From Streptomyces sp. NBC_00193 (GTDB lineage: Bacteria > Actinomycetota > Actinomycetes > Streptomycetales > Streptomycetaceae), in NCBI RefSeq assembly GCF_026342735.1, contig NZ_JAPEMM010000001.1, forward strand, positions 1,426,001-1,490,000: a DNA stretch of 64,000 nt, in the 5' to 3' direction. This document shows, in pieces, positions 7,019 through 15,122 of this stretch (position 1 is the first letter of the stretch; each line of letters begins with the position of its first letter). Under the pieces are notes generated by a model. The model had not been told where the DNA came from. It did not search any database and saw only the letters and a program-made list of their open reading frames with translations. A program made the translations under genes and the position numbers.

Positions 7019-7996
7019 GTGCCGCAGACCGATCACCCCCGCCCTCGCCGCCGCCGTCGCCCGCTCCGCTGGGCCGCGGGCTTCCTGGTGCTGGTGGCGG
7101 TGGCCGGGTACTTCGTCGTGCAGCGCGCGTCGAACGACAACGGCGGCGTGCCCTACTGCACGGCTTCGGCCGACGGGAAGAGCGGCGCGAAGGGCGGGGG
7201 CCAGTTCGACGAGATGTCCCCCGAGCAGGCGGCGAACGCGGCGACGATAGCCGCCGTCGGGGTCTCCAAGGGGATGCCCGACCGGGCCGTGACGATCGCA
7301 CTGGCGACCGCGATGCAGGAGTCGGCCCTGCGCAACCTCGACCACGGCGACCGCGATTCGCTGGGCCTGTTCCAGCAGCGGCCCTCGCAGGGCTGGGGCA
7401 CGCCGGACCAGATCATGGACCCCGTGTACTCGGCCGGGATCTTCTACGACCGGCTGGCCGAGATCAAGGGGTACTCGCGGCTCCCGCTGACGGTGGCGGC
7501 ACAGAAGGTGCAGCTGAGCGGTTTCCCGCAGGCCTACGCGAAGCACGAGCCGGACGCCACCGTGCTGACCTCTGCCTTCACCGGCGCCGGCCACCTGACC
7601 TGCATCGGGCCCGCGCCCGTCCGGGCCGGCGATCCGGCGAAGATCCGGACGCAGCTGACCCGGCTGCTCGGCAAGAACCCCCTGTACACGCTGCCCGCGG
7701 AGGCGGGCGGCCGGGCCGGGGAGAACGCCGGGGCGGCCACCGAGTCCGAGGTGACCCTGGTGGCGAAGCCCGGCGGCGGGGAACCGGCGGCGCGGATCGG
7801 GCAGGTGCTCGCGCAGTGGGCGGTGGCCGGCTCCCGCGAGCTGGGGATCACCCGGGTCTCGTACGGCGGCAAGTCCTGGGTGGCGGGCAAGGACGGCGAC
7901 CGGTGGCGGGAGCGGGGCGCCGCGGGTGCCGGGAACGACGCCGGGGATCCCGGCGCCGCGGCCCCGGGCCAGGTACGGATCTTCGTGCGCGGCTGA
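7019..7996 (+). CDS. Membrane-anchored protein with lysozyme-like (transglycosylase-type) segment
   Basis: A 325-residue type II membrane protein. A basic N-terminus (HPRPRRRRRPLRW) precedes one hydrophobic helix (AAGFLVLVAVAGYFVV); the rest is extracytoplasmic. Residues about 65-140 (ATIAAVGVSKGMPDRAV; AMQESALRNLDHGDRDSLGL; FQQRPSQGWG) resemble the active-site strip of lysozyme-like muramidases, with the Glu of MQES as candidate catalytic acid. The C-terminal third is Gly/Ala-rich with a possible second domain. Wall remodelling is therefore an inference. GTG at 7019 is chosen because GGTGGG precedes it and the frame upstream overlaps dapE antisense; an in-frame ATG at 6983 is an alternative. 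It diverges from dapE. Confidence 0.75.
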   Translation: MPQTDHPRPRRRRRPLRWAAGFLVLVAVAGYFVVQRASNDNGGVPYCTASADGKSGAKGGGQFDEMSPEQAANAATIAAVGVSKGMPDRAVTIALATAMQESALRNLDHGDRDSLGLFQQRPSQGWGTPDQIMDPVYSAGIFYDRLAEIKGYSRLPLTVAAQKVQLSGFPQAYAKHEPDATVLTSAFTGAGHLTCIGPAPVRAGDPAKIRTQLTRLLGKNPLYTLPAEAGGRAGENAGAATESEVTLVAKPGGGEPAARIGQVLAQWAVAGSRELGITRVSYGGKSWVAGKDGDRWRERGAAGAGNDAGDPGAAAPGQVRIFVRG

Positions 7997-8224
7997 ACCA
8001 CCGGTGGACGGGTGTACGACCCGTCCCCCGTACGGGGGTGACCCGTACGGCGGACACGGAGGCCGCGGCGGGCACGCAACCGCAGGTCGGCGCGTGTTCC
8101 GAGCGGTCGGCCCGGAAGCCGATTAAACGATCCGTTACTGATCCTTTACCCACCGGCTCCGCAACTCGCGCCCCCCTCCGAGCGGTTGTCACGGCGTACT
8201 CAGCCGCTACCGCTTAGGAGCAAC

Positions 8225-8557
8225 ATGTCCCTCCCCCTGACCCGTCGGATCGCCCGTGCCGCGCTGCTCCTCGCAGCCGGGGCAGCGCCCGTGGTCGGTG
8301 CGGCCGGCGCGGCCAGCGCCGCGGGCCTGGAGTCCGTGCCGCAGCTGGGCGCGCTCACCGCGCCGGACGCGACGGTCGCCGCCGCGGGCGACACCGCCAC
8401 CGATGCCGTGCCCGCCTCGACCCTGCCGGCGCCCGCGCCCGCCGACGAGGTGACCGGCGCCGCGGGCAGCCTGCTGGCTGGGCTCCCGCTCGCCGGCGGC
8501 GGGCTGCCGGGCGGCCTTCCCGGTGGCCTCCCGGGTGGACTGCCCGGCCTCGGCTAG
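8225..8557 (+). CDS. Small secreted Ala/Gly/Pro-rich protein
   Basis: A 110-residue protein with a clear Sec signal peptide (basic RR, then IARAALLLAAGAAPVVGAAGAASA) and probable cleavage after ASA. The mature part is low-complexity, Ala/Pro-rich, and ends in four GGLP-type repeats (GGLPGGLPGGLPGGLPGLG). There is no catalytic motif. Similar short secreted proteins are common in Streptomyces and have no known function. GGAG lies 4 nt upstream of the ATG. A strong hairpin follows the stop. Confidence 0.8.
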   Translation: MSLPLTRRIARAALLLAAGAAPVVGAAGAASAAGLESVPQLGALTAPDATVAAAGDTATDAVPASTLPAPAPADEVTGAAGSLLAGLPLAGGGLPGGLPGGLPGGLPGLG

Positions 8558-8575
8558 CAGTCGCCGCCAGGAACG

Positions 8576-8613
8576 CCGAGGGGCCCGGGAGCACGAACTC
8601 CCGGGCCCCTCGG
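8576..8613. terminator. Bidirectional hairpin terminator
   Basis: A perfect 16-bp stem (8576-8591 with 8598-8613; CCGAGGGGCCCGGGAG) and a 6-nt loop lie between the small secreted protein gene and the convergent dapC gene, so it can serve both. Confidence 0.8.
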
Positions 8614-8643
8614 GCCGTCTACACCGTCATCTGCGGTTCGTAG

Positions 8644-8692
8644 TCGGGGGCCGGCCCCCGAACCCCGCGCCTCGAACGCCGGCGAGGCTGGA
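8644..8692. repeat. Diverged copy of the extragenic repeat
   Basis: The sequence CTCGAACGCCGGCGAGGCTG inside this stretch is a degenerate version of the CTCAAACGCCGGAGGGGCTG core seen at 1588 and 52040. Only one arm is present. It directly abuts the dapC stop codon. Confidence 0.55.
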
Positions 8693-9790
8693 TCAGGCCA
8701 GCCGCTTGACCGCCGCCGCGACGCGTTCGTCCGTGGCCGTGAAGGCGACGCGGACGAAGTGCGCGCCCGCCTCGCCGTAGAAGTCGCCCGGCGCGACCAG
8801 GACGCCGAGCTCGGCCAGGTGGGCGACCGTGTCCCAGCAGGGCTCGTCCCGGGTCACCCACAGGTACAGGCTGGCCTCGCTGTGCTCGACGCGGAAGCCG
8901 TGCGCCTCCAGGGCCGTGCGCAGGGCCGCGCGGCGGGCCGCGTAGCGCACCCGCTGCTCCTCGACGTGCACGTCGTCGCCCAGGGCCGCCACCGTGGCCG
9001 CCTGCACGGGGGCCGGGGTCATCATGCCGCCGTGCTTGCGGATCTGGAGCAGCTCGCCGAGGACTTCGGCGTCACCGGCGACGAAGGCCGCACGGTAGCC
9101 GGCCAGGTTGGACCGCTTGGAGAGCGAGTGGACGGCGACGATGCCCTCGTACGAGCCGCCGCAGACCTCGTCGTGCAGGACGGAGACGGGCTCGGCTTCC
9201 CAGCCCAGTTCCAGGTAGCACTCGTCGCTGAAGATCAGGATCCCGTGCTCGCGCGCCCAGGCCACGATCCGTACGAGCTCCTCCTTGGGGAGGACCTTGC
9301 CGGTGGGGTTGGACGGGGAGTTGAGCCACAGCAGCTTCACGCGGGCCGGGTCGAGATCGGTGGTGGGGTCGTCGTAGACCACCGGCTCGGCGCCGCACAG
9401 TCGCGCACCGACCTCGTACGTCGGGTAGGCCAGCCGGGGGTACGCCACCTGGTCGCCGGCGCCGAGGCCCAGCTGGGTGGGCAGCCAGGCCACCAGTTCC
9501 TTGGAGCCGACGACCGGCAGGACGTTGCGGTGCCCGGCGGCGCTCGCGCCGAGGCGGCCGCGCACCCAGCCGGTGATCGCGTCGCGCAGGGCCGGGGTGC
9601 CCCACACCGTGGGGTAGCCCGGGGAGTCGGCGGCCTCGATCAGGGCGCGCTGGATCAGTTCCGGCACCGGGTCGACGGGGGTGCCGACGGAGAGGTCGAC
9701 GATCCCGTCCGGGTGGGTCGCCGCCGTCGCCTTGTACGGCTCCAGCTTGTCCCAGGGGAAGACGGGGAGGCGTGCTGAGACTGCGGCCAC
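8693..9790 (-). CDS. dapC: Succinyldiaminopimelate transaminase
   Basis: A 365-residue class I/II PLP-dependent aminotransferase. Fold-type I landmarks are NSPSNPTGKV, SDECYLELGW and SLSKRSNLAGYR, whose Lys binds PLP. The N-terminus LPVFPWDKLEPYK with DLSVGTPVDPVP is typical of actinobacterial DapC, which transfers an amino group from glutamate to N-succinyl-2-amino-6-ketopimelate, the step before DapE. GTG at 9790 follows GGAAAGCGAGAG; a longer in-frame start exists, but the family begins here. fdxA lies 131 bp upstream on the same strand, the same pairing as in mycobacteria (Rv1177-Rv1178), but a hairpin separates them. Confidence 0.92.
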   Translation of the reverse strand: MAAVSARLPVFPWDKLEPYKATAATHPDGIVDLSVGTPVDPVPELIQRALIEAADSPGYPTVWGTPALRDAITGWVRGRLGASAAGHRNVLPVVGSKELVAWLPTQLGLGAGDQVAYPRLAYPTYEVGARLCGAEPVVYDDPTTDLDPARVKLLWLNSPSNPTGKVLPKEELVRIVAWAREHGILIFSDECYLELGWEAEPVSVLHDEVCGGSYEGIVAVHSLSKRSNLAGYRAAFVAGDAEVLGELLQIRKHGGMMTPAPVQAATVAALGDDVHVEEQRVRYAARRAALRTALEAHGFRVEHSEASLYLWVTRDEPCWDTVAHLAELGVLVAPGDFYGEAGAHFVRVAFTATDERVAAAVKRLA

Positions 9791-9856
9791 GTGGTGCTCT
9801 CGCTTTCCGGATGTTCCGTGCATTGCGCACATTCCAGGAGTTTCGTCGTGAAAACA

Positions 9857-9895
9857 CCTCGGTCCCGTGCGGCTGTGAGCCGTACGGGACCGAGG
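9857..9895 (-). terminator. Hairpin between fdxA and dapC
   Basis: An 18-bp stem with a single G-T pair (9857-9874 with 9878-9895; 3-nt loop) follows the fdxA stop. It would terminate or attenuate fdxA transcripts before dapC, so dapC likely has its own promoter or is expressed at a lower level. Confidence 0.7.
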
Positions 9896-9921
9896 GACGC
9901 GCGTGGGGCGGTACCCGACCG

Positions 9922-10251
9922 TCAGTGGCTCGGGTTGATGTCCGCCGGAAGCGCTGCGATGAAGGGGTGGTCGCGCTCGATCAGGCCGAGCTTGGAAGCA
10001 CCACCGGGCGAACCGAGCTCGTCGAAGAACTCGACGTTCGCCTTGTAGTAGTCCTTCCACTCCTCCGGAGTGTCATCCTCGTAGAAGATGGCCTCGACCG
10101 GGCAGACCGGCTCACACGCACCACAGTCGACGCACTCGTCCGGGTGGATGTACAAGGACCGCTGGCCCTCGTAGATGCAGTCGACGGGGCACTCTTCGAT
10201 GCATGCCTTGTCTTTGACGTCGACACAAGGCTCCGCGATGACGTAGGTCAC
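9922..10251 (-). CDS. fdxA: 7Fe-8S ferredoxin
   Basis: A 109-residue seven-iron ferredoxin. The cysteine pattern C9, C17, C21, C25 and C40, C43, C46, C50 (CVDCGACEPVCP) provides one 3Fe-4S and one 4Fe-4S cluster, followed by the long acidic C-terminal extension typical of actinobacterial FdxA (WKDYYKANVEFFDELG). It serves as a small soluble electron carrier, for example to cytochromes P450 or oxidoreductases; the partner is not identifiable. GTG at 10251 sits 8 nt after GAGGAGGA; the upstream ATG overlaps that ribosome site and is rejected. The gene diverges from the GNAT gene. Confidence 0.95.
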   Translation of the reverse strand: MTYVIAEPCVDVKDKACIEECPVDCIYEGQRSLYIHPDECVDCGACEPVCPVEAIFYEDDTPEEWKDYYKANVEFFDELGSPGGASKLGLIERDHPFIAALPADINPSH

Positions 10252-10368
10252 GCTCTCGTTCCTCCTCATAAGGGCTTTCCATATCGCGCGGGAGCGCGGC
10301 GTCGTCGATGCCCGCCTCTAGTATCTCCGTTCCCGGGCACGATCCGAACAGGAGGGGCGGACAGAGCT

Positions 10369-11361
10369 GTGGAAATCACTGCCGGTGGACGGCTGGAGAT
10401 CCGGATTACACCCGCTGACGTGGGTAAACGTGTCTCTGTGCGACGGGTGGAGCACAGCTCGACCGGGGGCCCCTCTTTCACGGACACCGTAGGGGTTCTC
10501 ACATCCTGGAACGAAGGTGTGGTGACGATCACACGAAAGACCGGCGAGTCCGTCCGCATCGCGGAATCCTCACTGGTGGCGGGCAAGGTCGTACCGGCCG
10601 CTCCGGCCCGCCGCAGGGGCCCCGCGGCCTCCTTCGAGGAGCTCGCGCGGGTCTGCGCACGGTCCTGGGTGCCGCTGGAGAGCGAGCCGCTGGGCGAGTG
10701 GACGCTGCGCGCGGCCGGCGGATTCACCCGCCGGGCCAACTCCGTGCTGCCGCTCGGTGATCCCGGTGTCCCGCTGGACGATGCACTCGCGCGGGTGACG
10801 TCCTGGTACGCGGAGAGGGATCTTCCGGCCTACGTCCAGACCGCCACGGGGGCCGCGGGCACGCAGGAGCTGCTGTGCGCGGAGCTGGAGGACCGGGGCT
10901 GGGTCCGCGAGGTGTCGGCGCTGGTGCAGGTCGGCGGGCTGGCGGCGGTGGGCGACCTGGACGTGGACGATGCCGTGCTCGCGGGCGTACGGCTGACCCG
11001 CACTCCGGACGAGGACTGGCTCTCCCGCTACGGGCGGGTGAAGGATCCCGATACCGCCCGCCGGGTGCTGACGGCGGGGCCGTCGGTATGGTTCGCGGCG
11101 GTGCCCGGCCGGGCGATCGGGCGGCTCGTGGTGGACGGCCGGTGGGCCGGGTTCGGCGCCGTCGAGGTCGACCCGGAGCACCGGCGCCGCGGCCTCGCCT
11201 CGGCCGTGATGGCGGCGCTGGCGCGGCGCGCGCTGGAGGAGGGCGCATCGGCGGCCTGGCTCCAGGTGGAGAGCGACAACGCCGGGGCGCGGGCGCTGTA
11301 CGAGGGGATGGGCTTCGGGACGCACCACTCCTACCACCACTACCGCCGGGCGGCGGTGTGA
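10369..11361 (+). CDS. GNAT acetyltransferase with N-terminal SH3-like domain
   Basis: A 330-residue protein. Residues 1-75 (RLEIRITPADVGKRVSVRRV; TSWNEGVVTITRKTGESVRI) look like a small beta-barrel. The C-terminal 150 residues form a GNAT acetyl-CoA-binding domain with the motif-A loop RRRGLASAVMAALARRAL and ENAGARALYEGMGF-like motif B. This arrangement resembles mycobacterial Rv0428c-type proteins. The substrate is unknown. GTG at 10369 is preceded by GGAGGGG at slightly long spacing. The stop overlaps the start of the next gene by 4 bp (GTGA), so the two are co-translated. Confidence 0.82.
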   Translation: MEITAGGRLEIRITPADVGKRVSVRRVEHSSTGGPSFTDTVGVLTSWNEGVVTITRKTGESVRIAESSLVAGKVVPAAPARRRGPAASFEELARVCARSWVPLESEPLGEWTLRAAGGFTRRANSVLPLGDPGVPLDDALARVTSWYAERDLPAYVQTATGAAGTQELLCAELEDRGWVREVSALVQVGGLAAVGDLDVDDAVLAGVRLTRTPDEDWLSRYGRVKDPDTARRVLTAGPSVWFAAVPGRAIGRLVVDGRWAGFGAVEVDPEHRRRGLASAVMAALARRALEEGASAAWLQVESDNAGARALYEGMGFGTHHSYHHYRRAAV

Positions 11362-12149
11362 CCTCGCCCTGGCGGGAGCGGTTCGCGGCCGAGGCGCGGG
11401 CGGAGCGGCCCGACCTGGCCACGCTGTGTCTGCTGCTGGCCGCGGAGGGGGACCCGGAGCTCGACGAACGGGCCATGGACTGGGCGCAGATCGAGCTGGA
11501 CCGGCTGGCGGGGATGCTGCCGTACGGGCTGCGGGGCGCTCGCGCATGGGCCTCGGCGGTGTCCGAACTGCTGGGCGGGCGGCTGGGTTTCCACGGCACG
11601 CCGGCCGACTACGACCGGCTCTCGTCCTCGATGCTGCACGAGGTGCTGCGGCGGCGCCGGGGGCTGCCCATCCTGCTGTCCGTGGTCTGGCTGGAGGTGG
11701 CCCGGCGGGCCGGGGCTCCGGTGTACGGGCTGGCCCTGCCGGGGCACTTCGTGGTGGGCTTCGGGGATCCGGAGGAGGGTGTGGTCGTCGACCCCTTCGC
11801 GGGGGGCGCCTCGCTGGGCGCGGGTCCGGCGGAGCTGGCGGCGGGGCCGCGGACCGCGGCGCGCACGATGGACATCGTCCTGCGGATCCTGAACAACATC
11901 CGGGTGTGGGCCTCGTCGCGGCCCGAGCACTCGGGGGTGGCGCTGTGGGCGCTGGACCTGGCGCTGCTGCTGCCCTCGCATCCCGCGGCGTTGCGGTACG
12001 AGCGGGCGAAGCTGCTGGTGGAGCGCGGGGAGTTCGCGGCGGGGGCGGCGGAGATGGAGTCCTACGCGGTGGTCGTGGACGTGATCGATCCGCCGGCCGC
12101 GGTGCGGATTCGTGCCGAGGCGATGGCGGCGCGGGCCCTGCTGAACTAG
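11358..12149 (+). CDS. SirB1/transglutaminase-like family protein
   Basis: A 263-residue soluble protein with the SirB1-type transglutaminase-like core: DRLSSSMLHEVLRRRRGLPI, then VVWLEVARRAGAPVYGLALP, GHFVVGF and VDPFAGG. The C-terminal third carries TPR-like helices (YERAKLLVERGEFAAGAAEM). Catalysis has not been shown for most members. The GTG start overlaps the preceding GNAT stop. Near-tandem Arg-Ala-rich codons give long open antisense frames here that are not genes. Confidence 0.82.
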   Translation: MTSPWRERFAAEARAERPDLATLCLLLAAEGDPELDERAMDWAQIELDRLAGMLPYGLRGARAWASAVSELLGGRLGFHGTPADYDRLSSSMLHEVLRRRRGLPILLSVVWLEVARRAGAPVYGLALPGHFVVGFGDPEEGVVVDPFAGGASLGAGPAELAAGPRTAARTMDIVLRILNNIRVWASSRPEHSGVALWALDLALLLPSHPAALRYERAKLLVERGEFAAGAAEMESYAVVVDVIDPPAAVRIRAEAMAARALLN

Positions 12150-12180
12150 GCCGCCTGGGTACCGGCCCCCCGGCTGCGGG

Positions 12181-12248
12181 TGGCCGCTGCGCGGGGCGAG
12201 GTCCCCTACCCGCCCTTCCGCCGTTCCCCGGGTCTCCGCCCCGGACCC
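12181..12248. repeat. Partial copy of the extragenic repeat flank
   Basis: The stretch with CCCCTACCCGCCCTTC and CCCCGG-TCTCCGCCCCGGACC matches the left flank of the 1527-1676 repeat, but lacks the CTCAAACGCCGG core. It sits between convergent genes, next to a terminator. Confidence 0.6.
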
Positions 12249-12251
12249 TGA

Positions 12252-12289
12252 AACACCCCGGAGCCCCTCGGGAGGGGCTCCGGGGTGTT
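12252..12289. terminator. Bidirectional hairpin terminator
   Basis: An 18-bp stem (AACACCCCGGAGCCCCTC and its complement) with a very short loop lies 5 nt past the stop of the leftward proline-rich membrane protein gene and about 100 nt past the SirB1-like gene. Confidence 0.8.
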
Positions 12290-12294
12290 CGTGG

Positions 12295-14349
12295 TCAGCT
12301 CGGGTTGGTGGGGATGACCCCGGTCCGTTCGGCGGTCGTCTTGCCGCGCAGGGCCTTGCCGAGGACTCCGGCGACGTCCTGCGGGGTGACGGCGGTCTTC
12401 TCGCCGGTGCCGCGCATGATGAGGACGCCGTCGAAGGTGTTCCCGTAGGCCGTCTTGAGGGCCTCCAGGTCGTACTTCTCGACGAGGTGTCCGTCGACGA
12501 CCTGCATGCTCAGGATCTTCGGCAGGGACTTGGCGCCCAGCGGGATGGACTTGGTGCCCGCCTTGACGACGACCGGCGCCGACATCGCGGGCGTGGCGAA
12601 GTCCTTCATGGCCCGGTCCAGTTCGGCCTGGTCCACGACCGGGTCCTTGGTGGCGACCGGGAGGGTGACCGGGGCGGCCTTGCCGCTTTCGACCATGTCG
12701 TGGAAGGCCTTCGTGACCAGGCCCACGGAGCCGTCCACGTCGAGCGTGGAACCGGCCTTGCCGGGGACCGCGACGGCCTTGCCGGTGTCGAAGGTGATGG
12801 TGCCCTCGGTGGCGGAACCGGCGGTGCCGGCCAGCTCCTGGAGGGCGACCCGCAGCTTCTCGTCGTCGATGGGCAGGACGGCCTCGGCCTTGCGCTCGCT
12901 GCCGAAGAGCGAGCCGATGACCGTGACGGGGTTGTAGTCGCTGCCCGCGGCGTTGCGGACGGTGGTCTGGCTGTCCAGGCTCAGGCCGGCCTTCTCGGGC
13001 TTCAGCTCGACCGTCTTGCCGCCGACGGTGAGCTGGAGCGGGGCGGCGGCACGGTTGCCGAAGGACGTCTGGAGCTTGGCGACGGCCTCGTCGCGGCTGC
13101 CGCTGATGTCGACGCCCATGACGGTGGTGCCCTTGGGGACGTCGGAGTGGTTGAGGAGCAGACCGGCTCCGTAGGCCACGCCGCACAGCACGAAGAGGGC
13201 TCCGCCGAGGAGGACCACCTTGTTGCGGCCCTTCTTGGCGGGCCGGGCCGGGGCGGGCGCGGCTGCCTTGGGCTTGGCCTTGTTCGCGGCCGCCGGGGCG
13301 GGCGCGGGCTGCGGGTATCCGGCCTCGTCCAGCTCGGGGCCGGGCCAGCTCGGCTCCGGCGCCCCGCCCACCGGTACGGAGCCCAGCGCGGGCCCGCCGG
13401 TCGGACCGTCGGGACCGCGGCCGCTGCCGGGCCAGGCCGGGGCGGGCGGAACGGGGGCGATCAGGGCCTTGGCGACCGGACCGGTGGTGGGGCCGGAGCC
13501 GTAGTCGACGCCGGCCTGCGGCGCGGAGGGTCCGGCGGGACCGGGTCCCTGCGCGGGGCCCGCGGGGGCGCCCGTACCGGGGCCGCCGGGGGGTGCGGGG
13601 TAACCGGCGCCCGGGCCGCCGCCGACGCCGGGGCCGCCGGGGCCGGGGCCCATCGGCGCACCGGGGCGCGGCCCTGCCGGGCCCTGGGCGAAGCCCTGCT
13701 GCGCGGGACCGTCGAAGCGCGGGCCGCCGGCCTGGACCGGGGCGGGACCGGGACCACCGGGGCCGGGGCCCATGGGCGCACCCGGACCGGGACCCATCGG
13801 CGCACCGCGGCCGGGGCCCATCGGCGCACCGGGACCAGGACCCATCGGCGCACCCTGGCCGGGAGCCATCGGTGCACCGGGGCCGGGGCCCATCGGCGCA
13901 CCAGAACCGGGGCCCATCGGCGCACCAGGACCGGGGCCCATGGGTGCACCCGGGCCGGGGCCCATCGGCGCACCCGGGCGCGGCCCTGCCGGGCCCTGGG
14001 CGAAGCCCTGCTGCGCGGGCCCGTCGAAGCGCGGGCCGCCGGCCGGAGCCGGTCCGCGCCCCGGGGCCGGGGCGGGGGCGGGAGCCATCCCCGGGGCGGG
14101 CGGGGAGCCCGCCTTGCGCGGTGCGAACCAGTTGCTGGGCATGCCCTCGCCCGGACCCGGCTCGGGCGCGGCCGGCGGGGTGACGGGCTCGGGCGCCTGC
14201 GCCTCGGCTTCGGGCATGGTCTGGCGTACGACCACGGGCGGAATCGGCCGCGAACCCGGGATGTTGATCCGGATCCGGGTCGTCAGCTGGGTCTCCGTCT
14301 TCGGCCCGTCGGAATCGGGCGTGGACGGCTTCGCGGGCGGTGCGGTCAC
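12295..14349 (-). CDS. Proline-rich single-pass membrane protein with extracytoplasmic PG-binding-like domains
   Basis: A 684-residue protein. Residues about 10-35 (ETQLTTRIRINIPGSRPIPP) are conserved-looking. A cytoplasmic Pro/Gly region (about 50-370) contains GAPMGPGP octapeptide repeats and a duplicated FDGPAQQGFAQGPAGPRPGA. One transmembrane helix (VVLLGGALFVLCGVAYGAGL, about 385) follows. The external C-terminus starts GTTVMGVDISGSRDEAVAKL, a signature of putative peptidoglycan-binding domains (PG_binding_4 type), repeated in a second half. There is no catalytic L,D-transpeptidase motif. GTG at 14349 has GGAGGAGA 5 nt upstream. The neighbouring short frame suggests the original N-terminus lay further upstream and was cut off by a frameshift. 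Confidence 0.75.
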   Translation of the reverse strand: MTAPPAKPSTPDSDGPKTETQLTTRIRINIPGSRPIPPVVVRQTMPEAEAQAPEPVTPPAAPEPGPGEGMPSNWFAPRKAGSPPAPGMAPAPAPAPGRGPAPAGGPRFDGPAQQGFAQGPAGPRPGAPMGPGPGAPMGPGPGAPMGPGSGAPMGPGPGAPMAPGQGAPMGPGPGAPMGPGRGAPMGPGPGAPMGPGPGGPGPAPVQAGGPRFDGPAQQGFAQGPAGPRPGAPMGPGPGGPGVGGGPGAGYPAPPGGPGTGAPAGPAQGPGPAGPSAPQAGVDYGSGPTTGPVAKALIAPVPPAPAWPGSGRGPDGPTGGPALGSVPVGGAPEPSWPGPELDEAGYPQPAPAPAAANKAKPKAAAPAPARPAKKGRNKVVLLGGALFVLCGVAYGAGLLLNHSDVPKGTTVMGVDISGSRDEAVAKLQTSFGNRAAAPLQLTVGGKTVELKPEKAGLSLDSQTTVRNAAGSDYNPVTVIGSLFGSERKAEAVLPIDDEKLRVALQELAGTAGSATEGTITFDTGKAVAVPGKAGSTLDVDGSVGLVTKAFHDMVESGKAAPVTLPVATKDPVVDQAELDRAMKDFATPAMSAPVVVKAGTKSIPLGAKSLPKILSMQVVDGHLVEKYDLEALKTAYGNTFDGVLIMRGTGEKTAVTPQDVAGVLGKALRGKTTAERTGVIPTNPS
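13771..13986 (-). repeat. Nine 24-bp tandem repeats encoding GAPMGPGP
   Basis: Nine consecutive 24-bp units, each beginning CATSGGYGCACC on the plus strand (13771, 13795, 13819, 13843, 13867, 13891, 13915, 13939, 13963), encode GAPMGPGP-type octapeptides in the membrane protein gene. Unit-to-unit substitutions are mostly synonymous. A tenth, separate match lies near 13650. Confidence 0.9.
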
Positions 14350-14501
14350 TGAACTCTCCTCCGGAATGGTCGCCGCGCCCGGACGGGGGGCACTGTCGTG
14401 GTCGGATACTGGCCTGATCCGTACGGAGCCGCGCCCGAGGGGTGGGCGGCTCCGCCGGGCCCGTTGGGCCCGGAGGACGGACTGTCAGTATCACGACTCA
14501 A
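14346..14501 (-). pseudogene. Short frame: probable frameshifted 5' end of the proline-rich membrane protein gene
   Basis: A 51-codon frame starts at TTG 14501 with GGGAGA 7 nt upstream and reads SRDTDSPSSGPNGPGGAAHP followed by a Gly/Pro/Tyr-rich stretch. This composition is like the start of the next gene. It ends in a TGA that overlaps the next GTG. Adding one base to the G6 run at 14385-14390 would continue it as RPGAATIPEESS straight into the downstream frame. It may be a genuine leader ORF translationally coupled by GTGA, a real mutation or a sequencing error; I favour the last two. Confidence 0.5.
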
Positions 14502-14738
14502 AGCAGGTTCTCCCGATCGGCTCCGCCGCCCGTCATTGGGTGCGCGGGCAGCTCGGCGGCCGGTCCACCATACTGGCCACCGCCCGCGCACACCCGGCCG
14601 CCGGGAACGAAGGGTTCCCCTTGACCTCCTGTGCGCCCCCTCCGCACCCCTCCTGAGCACCTGTCGCCCGGGCTCCGCGGGTCCGTGGACGCGGCGGCCG
14701 AGCCGCTCGTCAAGGCGTCGGGCGCGGCCGACGCCGCG
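14502..14738. other. Intergenic region, no supported gene
   Basis: This spacer of 237 bp separates the DUF6113-like gene stop and the frameshifted 5' end. It must hold the promoter for the proline-rich membrane protein. The short open frames in it have no credible ribosome site or codon pattern, and I see no strong hairpin. Confidence 0.5.
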
Positions 14739-15122
14739 TCACCTGGCGTTCCTGGCGGCCGAAAGCGGCCGGTCCTCCGGGAGGCTCATCGTGGCGCACA
14801 TCACAGCGAGCACCACTCCACCCAAAAGGTAGACGTACATGCTGATTCCGGACGAACCGAGCAGGAAGTCGCCCTCCGGCCGGGGCACGCCGAGGATCAC
14901 GTAGGAGAGGAACCAGCCACCCGTGGCCGCTCCGACGCCGATGCCGGTGCCCAGGGCGATCCGGCCGCCGAGGAACAGGCCGAGGAGCGCGAGGAGCGCG
15001 AGGACCAGTCCGCCCGGGAACCACAGGTCGACGACGAGCCAGCCGGCGACGCCGACCACCACCCCTGCCGCCAACAGGCCCAGCAGGGTGCCGATCCGCC
15101 CCGCGTTCCACGCGCCGGTCAC
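14739..15122 (-). CDS. DUF6113-like polytopic membrane protein
   Basis: A 127-residue integral membrane protein with four hydrophobic helices ([73 protein letters not shown]) and a short polar tail. Its function is unknown. Its GTG overlaps the mshB stop (GTGA), so it is co-translated with mshB. A membrane protein gene also follows mshB in mycobacteria. I could not identify catalytic residues. Confidence 0.8.
   Translation of the reverse strand: MTGAWNAGRIGTLLGLLAAGVVVGVAGWLVVDLWFPGGLVLALLALLGLFLGGRIALGTGIGVGAATGGWFLSYVILGVPRPEGDFLLGSSGISMYVYLLGGVVLAVMCATMSLPEDRPLSAARNAR

Noticed and set aside
12206..14494. Overlapping 762-codon minus-strand frame in the proline-rich membrane protein
   Set aside because: The translation is Arg-rich nonsense in a shifted frame; the 684-residue frame has a membrane helix and recognisable external domains.
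14498..14713. 71-codon minus-strand open frame
   Set aside because: No ribosome site and no credible protein features; it overlaps the TTG-started frame that fits better with the downstream gene.
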